Positions 11,255 to 16,085 of a stretch of DNA of 16,085 bases are shown in pieces. How positions within the stretch are numbered: the stretch's first letter is position 1; each line of letters opens with the position of its first letter. Origin of the DNA: Candidatus Pacearchaeota archaeon (GTDB taxonomy: Archaea; Nanoarchaeota; Nanoarchaeia; Pacearchaeales; GW2011-AR1); the NCBI GenBank assembly GCA_002690445.1, contig NZER01000217.1, forward strand, positions 1-16,085, given 5' to 3'. The position numbers and the translations under genes are program-made. Under the pieces are notes generated by a model. The model had not been told where the DNA came from and searched no databases. It saw only the letters and a program-made list of their open reading frames with translations.

Positions 11255-12749
11255 GCGCAAGGCATTATCCCGTAAGCCTAACCTCGCTCTCTCTGGGCGA
11301 GAGGTACTGGAGGCCACTGTTGGTCGTTTTGGAATCCCCGAAAAATCTAGAGTCGTCCGAAAGACTTCGGATATCACTCTTAATTTTAAACGACATCTCT
11401 TCCCAGAACAGCTCGCATTCATCAATGACCCTTCTAAACGAAAAGCAGCTCTATGCACTCGACGAGCAGGGAAATCTTTTGCGGTATCAAGATACCTCAT
11501 CCAAGAGGCCATCGACAGGCCGGAGACTCTATGCGTCTATATTGCGAGGACTCGTGAGGCTGCAAAACGTATTCTCTGGAATATGTTGAAGCAAGCTGAC
11601 AAGCAGTACCGACTTGGTATTAGATTCAACAACTCTACCCTGATAGCCAAGTTCCCTAATGGCTCAGAAATCATCTTTACTGGTGCCAACGATGCCTCGG
11701 ATGTGGATAAGCTCCGTGGTGCTGCATTCTCCCTGGCGGTTCTCGACGAGGCTGCGTTTTTCAATATCAACGTTAAGGAGCTGGTGCGCGACGTTCTTAG
11801 TCCTGCTCTTTTAGATAGCGACGGAACGCTTGCCATGATCAGCACTCCCAACGAGGTCTGCGCTGGTTTCTTCTTCGATATTACCGAATTGGAAAAATAC
11901 GGCTATTCGGTTCACAAGTGGTCCATCAAGGACAATCCCTACATGACGCAAGCAGTCAAGGCTATTGAGCGTGATGTTAGATCAGGAGCATTAGATCCTA
12001 CCGAGCCATCCTACAAGAGAGAGTACGAAGGGCTATGGGTCAAAGATGACCGATCGATTGTTTATAGGTATTCAGAGACAAACCTCTATGACGAGCTTCC
12101 GGATAATTGCTTTTGGGAATATCTCCTGGGAGTCGACTTGGGCTACCATGACCCGACAGCCTTTATTGTGGCTGCATTCTCCGAAGACCATGAAGAGCTT
12201 TTCATTATTGAGGATTTTAAGAAAAAGGAAATGCTCACCTCTGATGTAGAAAATCTCATCAAAGAATATCAAGAGAGATTTAACTTCAGTAAGATTGTTG
12301 TCGATACTGGCGGTGGTGCCAGCCGGATGGTCCTAGAGACTTTCAAAGAGAGAACGTCCCTTCCAATCTCTCCCGCCAAGAAGAGCGGTGACAAGGTTGG
12401 ACTTATTACGATGATGAATTCTGACCTGGCCAGAGGATTGATCAAAGTCAAAAGAGGCTCAAAGCTCCTCGATGAGTGGGATAAGTTACAGTTCAATCTC
12501 GCCGGGACTGCCGAAGATCGGCGGTTTGATAACCACTTGAGCGATGCGGCACTTTATACCTGGATGGAATCTCGACATTTTCTTTACGAGGCGAAGGAGA
12601 AACCGCCAAAATTTGGAACAGATGAATACTATAAGCGACTAGAAGACCAAATAGAAGAACGGCTGCTCCAAGAGCAAGAAGAAGGGAGCGGTCACGATGA
12701 GGATTTATGGGGGGCGGGATATTCAAATTCTGACGCCTTCTTTAATTAA
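11217..12749 (+). CDS. terL: terminase large subunit (ATPase and nuclease)
   Basis: The motor that pumps DNA into the procapsid and cuts the genome, 510 aa. The ATPase domain has a deviant Walker A, CTRRAGKS (80-87), Walker B LAVLDEAA with D177-E178, and the coupling motif ISTPNE (208-213). The nuclease domain has the RNase-H-like acidic residues D307 in LLGVDLGYHDPTA, D363 in IVVDTGGG and D443 in NHLSDAALY. I start at ATG 11217 (MAKQNLSPK), which has GGTGGATAA upstream. A longer frame from 11100 runs through the GNAT-like gene. The C-terminus (about 465-510) is acidic and Gln/Glu-rich, typical of the tail that docks on the portal. All catalytic residues are present. Confidence 0.95.
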   Translation: MAKQNLSPKTKARRKALSRKPNLALSGREVLEATVGRFGIPEKSRVVRKTSDITLNFKRHLFPEQLAFINDPSKRKAALCTRRAGKSFAVSRYLIQEAIDRPETLCVYIARTREAAKRILWNMLKQADKQYRLGIRFNNSTLIAKFPNGSEIIFTGANDASDVDKLRGAAFSLAVLDEAAFFNINVKELVRDVLSPALLDSDGTLAMISTPNEVCAGFFFDITELEKYGYSVHKWSIKDNPYMTQAVKAIERDVRSGALDPTEPSYKREYEGLWVKDDRSIVYRYSETNLYDELPDNCFWEYLLGVDLGYHDPTAFIVAAFSEDHEELFIIEDFKKKEMLTSDVENLIKEYQERFNFSKIVVDTGGGASRMVLETFKERTSLPISPAKKSGDKVGLITMMNSDLARGLIKVKRGSKLLDEWDKLQFNLAGTAEDRRFDNHLSDAALYTWMESRHFLYEAKEKPPKFGTDEYYKRLEDQIEERLLQEQEEGSGHDEDLWGAGYSNSDAFFN

Positions 12750-12784
12750 ATTAAACAGTTAGACTGATAGCAAGGATATATAAC

Positions 12785-13072
12785 ATGGCGCAAGACCCTA
12801 GAAAATTACGCAAGCTCCTGGAGATTCTGACCCAGTTTGGAGTCACTAGTTACGAGACAGATGGCATTAAGATCGAGATAGTTAACCCGGCGACTCTTGC
12901 ACATAAGATGTATGATGGTGCGGTTTCGGTTGCAAACTCTGGGTTTTCTATGGATAATTACGACAAAGGGCCAATAGTTAGCTCTGAAGAGAACGAAAAT
13001 ATTCACACCTCACCAGAAGACCAACAATCGTATTCTGATGAGGAAATGTTGTATTGGAGTGCGAACTCATAA
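12785..13072 (+). CDS. hypothetical protein between terminase and portal (95 aa)
   Basis: The ATG at 12785 has AAGGA about 10 bases upstream. The N-terminus is basic and helical (RKLRKLLEILTQFG), the middle β-like (YETDGIKIEIVNPA), and the last 40 residues are acidic and Ser-rich. Its TAA overlaps the portal start by one base (TAATG), so it controls or supports portal translation. The place between terminase and portal is often used by small head-assembly factors, but no family is recognised. Confidence 0.7.
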   Translation: MAQDPRKLRKLLEILTQFGVTSYETDGIKIEIVNPATLAHKMYDGAVSVANSGFSMDNYDKGPIVSSEENENIHTSPEDQQSYSDEEMLYWSANS

Positions 13073-13089
13073 TGTATGGTATTTACGAC
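13070..13089 (+). repeat. 20-base repeat shared with the start of the 70-aa early gene
   Basis: Positions 13070-13089 are identical to the complement of 4886-4905. Both copies span the initiation codon (TA before ATG and the first six codons, MYGIYD). The flanks on both sides differ. In about 16 kb of random sequence a 20-base match is very unlikely. Confidence 0.75.
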
Positions 13090-14979
13090 GATGTGTTTTG
13101 GTGGCAGGGGAAAAAAGACCCCCATCTGGCGATAGACAAGTACGTTACTGTCCTTCGGGACGACCAGCATGACTTTTATAATGATTTGAATGTTTATATG
13201 GGCCTATATGGAGGTCGTCCTCTCCATAATTCAGAAGATACCTTTAGATATAGAAACAATAGACCGCGATTAACCTTCAATATCATTCACTCCCTCTGTC
13301 AAGCAGCTCAGGCAAAGATAGCAAAACACCGCCCAGGAATTTCGTTCCTTACCTCTGGTGGCGACTGGTCTCAACGAACCAAGGCAAAGAATCTCGACAA
13401 GTTTATCCAAGGACAAATCTACTCGACTAAAGCCTACAAGATCTCCCAAAAAGCGTTTCTCGATGCTTGCATCGTTGGGACGGGGGTTATCAAGGTTTTG
13501 ATGGAGCATGGGAAAACCAAACTAGAGCGAATCCCGATGCTTGAGCTAACCGTTGATGGAGCAGAGGCGACACACGGGGAGCCGCGTCAAATATTCCAAA
13601 CCAAGATGGTTTCTCGTCATGTTCTGGCAGCAAAGTTCCCAAAGAAGAAGAAGCAGATTCTTGAAGCGGTCGATGAGATCGATGAAGATACTGGAGATGA
13701 AACCAGGTATTCGGACCTTATAAAATGCCATGAGGCATGGCACTTACCATCTGGCCCTGATGCCGGTGATGGCCGTCATATCATATCGATCTCTAGCACT
13801 ACTCTTTTAGATGAAGACTATGAGAAGGACTATTTCCCCTTTGTCTTTATCCGATGGACGGAATCACCAATTTCGTTCTGGGGAGATGGGCTTGCAAAAG
13901 AAGTAAAAGGAATCCAGGTCGAGGTAAACAAGCTCCTTGCTCAAATTCAACAGCAAATGCACCTGGCCACTCCCAAGGTCTTCATCGAGGAGACAAGCAA
14001 GATTGTTAATGCCCATCTCAACAATAGGGTGTTTGGCGCAATTCGGTACAGAGGCACACCGCCTCAATTCTTTGTTCCACGATCTGTCTCAGGCGAAATG
14101 TTTCAACATCTCGATAGGCTTGTTCAGAAAGCTTATGAGATGACAGGAATTTCTGAGCTATCGGCGCAAAGCAAAAAGCCTGTTGGCCTAGAATCTGGGC
14201 GAGCACTAAGAGAGTTTTCCGATATTGAATCTGAGCGATTTATGGTCGTAGGACAAGCTTATGAAGATGTCTTTATCGATGTCTCAAAACAGTTAATAGC
14301 ATTAGTGAAAGACGCCACTGAAGATGGCGAAAAGTATTTATCGATCAGTTTCACTCCCAACTCAGGGGTTGAAAAGATTAAGTGGTCAGACGTTAACATG
14401 GAGGAGGATGAATACATTATGCGTGTTCAGCCAATTGGCTCTCTTCCTCAAACACCTGCGGCAAAGCTCGCCAGTGTTACCGAAATGCACATGAACGGCA
14501 TGTTTACGAAGGAAGAAGCACATCAGCTACTAGAGTTCCCAGATTTGGACAGAAGCAATAAGTTAAAGACCGCTCATGTTGAGCTGGTTGATAAGATGAT
14601 CGACAGTATGATCGACGAGAATAAATACATGCCACCAGAGCCTTACAGTCTTAGCGATGAGGCAATCGAGCGTGTTCAGCAGTCGTACAATTTAGGCGTA
14701 TTAGAAGGAGTTCCAGAAAAGAGGCTAGAGCTTTTGCGGCGATGGATCGCACAAGCTGTTTCTATGCTGGAAAAAGCACAAAAACCGCAACCACCAGCAG
14801 GACCGCAAATGCCTCCAGGGATGCCACCGGAAGCAATGATGGGAATGGGGATGCCACCTGGACCGCCCGGAATGCCACCGGGACCACCTCCAGGAGCAAT
14901 GCCGCCAGGACCACCAATGCCACCAGGGCCACCTGGATTACCGCCGCCCCCTGGTGGGGCAACACCTATGGGGTTATAA
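13072..14979 (+). CDS. portal protein with collagen-like Pro/Gly C-terminal tail
   Basis: A 635-aa portal, the dodecameric ring at the capsid vertex through which DNA passes. Family features seen are RPRLTFNIIHSLCQAAQAKI in the first 100 residues, the long stem-helix region (VKGIQVEVNKLLAQIQQQM), and SGRALREFSDIESERFMVVG near residue 380, typical of podophage-like portals. The start is ATG 13072. The longer frame opens with TTG at 13054. The last 65 residues or so (from about 14779) are a striking Pro/Gly/Met repeat built of PPGPP and MPPG units, absent from ordinary portals. The first 18 coding bases are identical to those of the 70-aa gene on the other arm. GGAG lies 12 bases upstream, so coupling from the previous stop is probably important. 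Confidence 0.85.
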   Translation: MYGIYDDVFWWQGKKDPHLAIDKYVTVLRDDQHDFYNDLNVYMGLYGGRPLHNSEDTFRYRNNRPRLTFNIIHSLCQAAQAKIAKHRPGISFLTSGGDWSQRTKAKNLDKFIQGQIYSTKAYKISQKAFLDACIVGTGVIKVLMEHGKTKLERIPMLELTVDGAEATHGEPRQIFQTKMVSRHVLAAKFPKKKKQILEAVDEIDEDTGDETRYSDLIKCHEAWHLPSGPDAGDGRHIISISSTTLLDEDYEKDYFPFVFIRWTESPISFWGDGLAKEVKGIQVEVNKLLAQIQQQMHLATPKVFIEETSKIVNAHLNNRVFGAIRYRGTPPQFFVPRSVSGEMFQHLDRLVQKAYEMTGISELSAQSKKPVGLESGRALREFSDIESERFMVVGQAYEDVFIDVSKQLIALVKDATEDGEKYLSISFTPNSGVEKIKWSDVNMEEDEYIMRVQPIGSLPQTPAAKLASVTEMHMNGMFTKEEAHQLLEFPDLDRSNKLKTAHVELVDKMIDSMIDENKYMPPEPYSLSDEAIERVQQSYNLGVLEGVPEKRLELLRRWIAQAVSMLEKAQKPQPPAGPQMPPGMPPEAMMGMGMPPGPPGMPPGPPPGAMPPGPPMPPGPPGLPPPPGGATPMGL

Positions 14980-15909
14980 ATGTCAGAAGCAGCAGTAACA
15001 ATTCAAAATCGGATGGAAGCATCAGCGCCAGAGCCGCCAGAGCCATCAGGAGAAGCAGAGAGAGAACACGTTCCTGGGCTAGATCCAGATCCGGAGCTGC
15101 CCGACTTCAACCTCTTTGGAGATGATATTGAGGAACCAGCTACTACTGAGGAAAAGAAAGAAGAGCCGGAGAAGAAAGACGAAAGTTGGTCCGCTAAAGT
15201 AAAGAAGGATCGACAACAACGAAAAAAAGAGATCGAATTTAAAAGACGAGAACAAGAGCTTGCCGTTAAAGAGGCTGGCCTGAAGTCGTCTGAAGAACTG
15301 AGAGAGAAATTTGTAAAAGATCCTGAAGGATTCTTAGAGAAACAGGGCATTGACCCTATGGAGTTTTTCTCTGATTGGACCAATAGGATTGCCACAGGAG
15401 TTAATGAACCTTCTGATGGAACGCGACTCTCTCAAACCGAACGACAAGTACAAGAGCTTAGAGATGAATTACGGCAGAGGGATCAAGAAAGAGCACAAAG
15501 GGCTAACGCTGCACAGCAGCAAGCGGCCATAAAAGAATACTACTCTAAAATTGATACCTTTATGAAAGCAACAGAGGACTATCCTTTGACTAAAGAACAA
15601 TGTTCTGCTGAAGACATTGGGCAAGGGATTGCAGCATACCATCAAAGAACTGGGGTAGAACTCAGCTTCCCAGAAGCAGCTAAGATGATTGAAGATGGCT
15701 TGGCCGAAAAAGAGAATAATATCTTTAACGATCCAGCTATTATCGCAAAATTTAAAAAGTACCACGGATTAGACGCATCGAATACAAAGGGCAAACGGTC
15801 GCAAGTTACATTGTCCAATACTTTACAAACCCAACCAACCAAGACTCCTGTTGAGGATATGTCCGATGATGAGATCTATGAGTTCTGGAAGGGTAAACTG
15901 TTCACTTAA
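14980..15909 (+). CDS. scaffold-like head assembly protein (309 aa)
   Basis: Located between portal and capsid genes, as scaffold proteins are. The sequence is highly charged and low in hydrophobic residues: a Pro/Glu-rich start (SAPEPPEPSGEAERE), a Lys/Glu coiled coil (about 60-100), a long Arg/Gln helix (about 150-190) and a helical C-terminus ending DMSDDEIYEFWKGKLFT, which could be the capsid-binding hook. The ATG abuts the portal stop directly, so translation is coupled. There is only a weak GGGG site. Function is inferred from order and composition. Confidence 0.75.
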   Translation: MSEAAVTIQNRMEASAPEPPEPSGEAEREHVPGLDPDPELPDFNLFGDDIEEPATTEEKKEEPEKKDESWSAKVKKDRQQRKKEIEFKRREQELAVKEAGLKSSEELREKFVKDPEGFLEKQGIDPMEFFSDWTNRIATGVNEPSDGTRLSQTERQVQELRDELRQRDQERAQRANAAQQQAAIKEYYSKIDTFMKATEDYPLTKEQCSAEDIGQGIAAYHQRTGVELSFPEAAKMIEDGLAEKENNIFNDPAIIAKFKKYHGLDASNTKGKRSQVTLSNTLQTQPTKTPVEDMSDDEIYEFWKGKLFT

Positions 15910-15929
15910 ATTAGAAAGGAAAGCTTGCT

Positions 15930-16085
15930 ATGCCAAGTTTTAATTTAACGAACTTCGATGCGGCCATGAAACACATGTATCCGTATAAGAAGGTCGAGAA
16001 TATGGTTTATCAGAATAACCCTCTGTTATCCATGATCCCTAAAAGCACAAAATTCCCAGGACGAAACGCTACGTTCGCAGTTGAA
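15930..16085 (+). CDS. major capsid protein, N-terminal 52 residues
   Basis: The ATG at 15930 has AAAGGA 7-8 bases upstream. The frame runs open to the window end. The start (NFDAAMKHMYPYKKVENMVYQNNPLLSMIPKS) has the typical pattern of a phage coat protein N-arm: a short helix, a Tyr-Pro turn, and an N-x-P-L-L-x-M-I-P segment followed by a Gly-Arg-Asn loop. The position after a scaffold-like gene supports this. It is cut by the window edge, so the HK97-type core cannot be seen. Confidence 0.8.
   Translation, partial: MPSFNLTNFDAAMKHMYPYKKVENMVYQNNPLLSMIPKSTKFPGRNATFAVE

Noticed and set aside
1..16085. CRISPR array, integrase, attachment site or insertion sequence
   Set aside because: No spaced direct repeats, recombinase motifs or transposase frames are visible in the window.

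Overview
The window is part of a tailed double-stranded DNA phage genome (Caudoviricetes) or a complete-looking prophage segment. The evidence is a replication and recombination cassette on one strand and a head-packaging cassette on the other. No integrase, lysis or tail gene lies inside the window. The host cannot be named. Shine-Dalgarno sites of the GGAG/AGGAG type and the gene families point to an ordinary bacterial host. Base composition is mid-range, apart from G/C-rich hairpins and 8-9 base C or G runs.

Left arm, 1-9260, all on the minus strand. Read in the direction of transcription (high to low coordinates) it starts with small unknown genes (9260 to about 5781), many of them highly charged and three with Cys pairs. 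It then reaches an ArdC-like antirestriction/ssDNA-binding metallopeptidase, three more small genes, a PD-(D/E)XK RecB/Cas4-like exonuclease with a likely Fe-S cluster, a Sak4-like ATPase, an SSB-like protein, a DnaD/O-like replication initiator and a DnaC-like helicase loader. The last two genes are small, and the final one is cut by the window edge. Genes are packed tightly, often with 1-65 base overlaps, and many share an extended GGAGATAAG ribosome-binding site. Four related hairpins ending in short T-runs sit just after particular genes (SSB-like, and the first three genes of the arm). They look like intrinsic terminators or attenuators that grade expression along the operon.

Centre, 9261-10508. 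This is about 1.2 kb with no convincing gene. It is full of inverted repeats: a 170-base element closed by a perfect 19-bp stem, a three-way-junction-like domain, a hairpin with pseudoknot potential, and tandem stable hairpins including a cUUCGg tetraloop. Where stems contain mismatches, these are G-U pairs if the plus strand is transcribed. That suggests a large structured RNA on the plus strand, just upstream of the packaging genes. It is the most unusual part of the window.

Right arm, 10509-16085, plus strand: a candidate small terminase, a GNAT-like protein, the large terminase, a small unknown protein, a portal with a collagen-like Pro/Gly tail, a scaffold-like protein and the start of the major capsid protein. 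These genes are coupled by ATGA, TAATG or directly abutting junctions. They cover DNA packaging and procapsid assembly.
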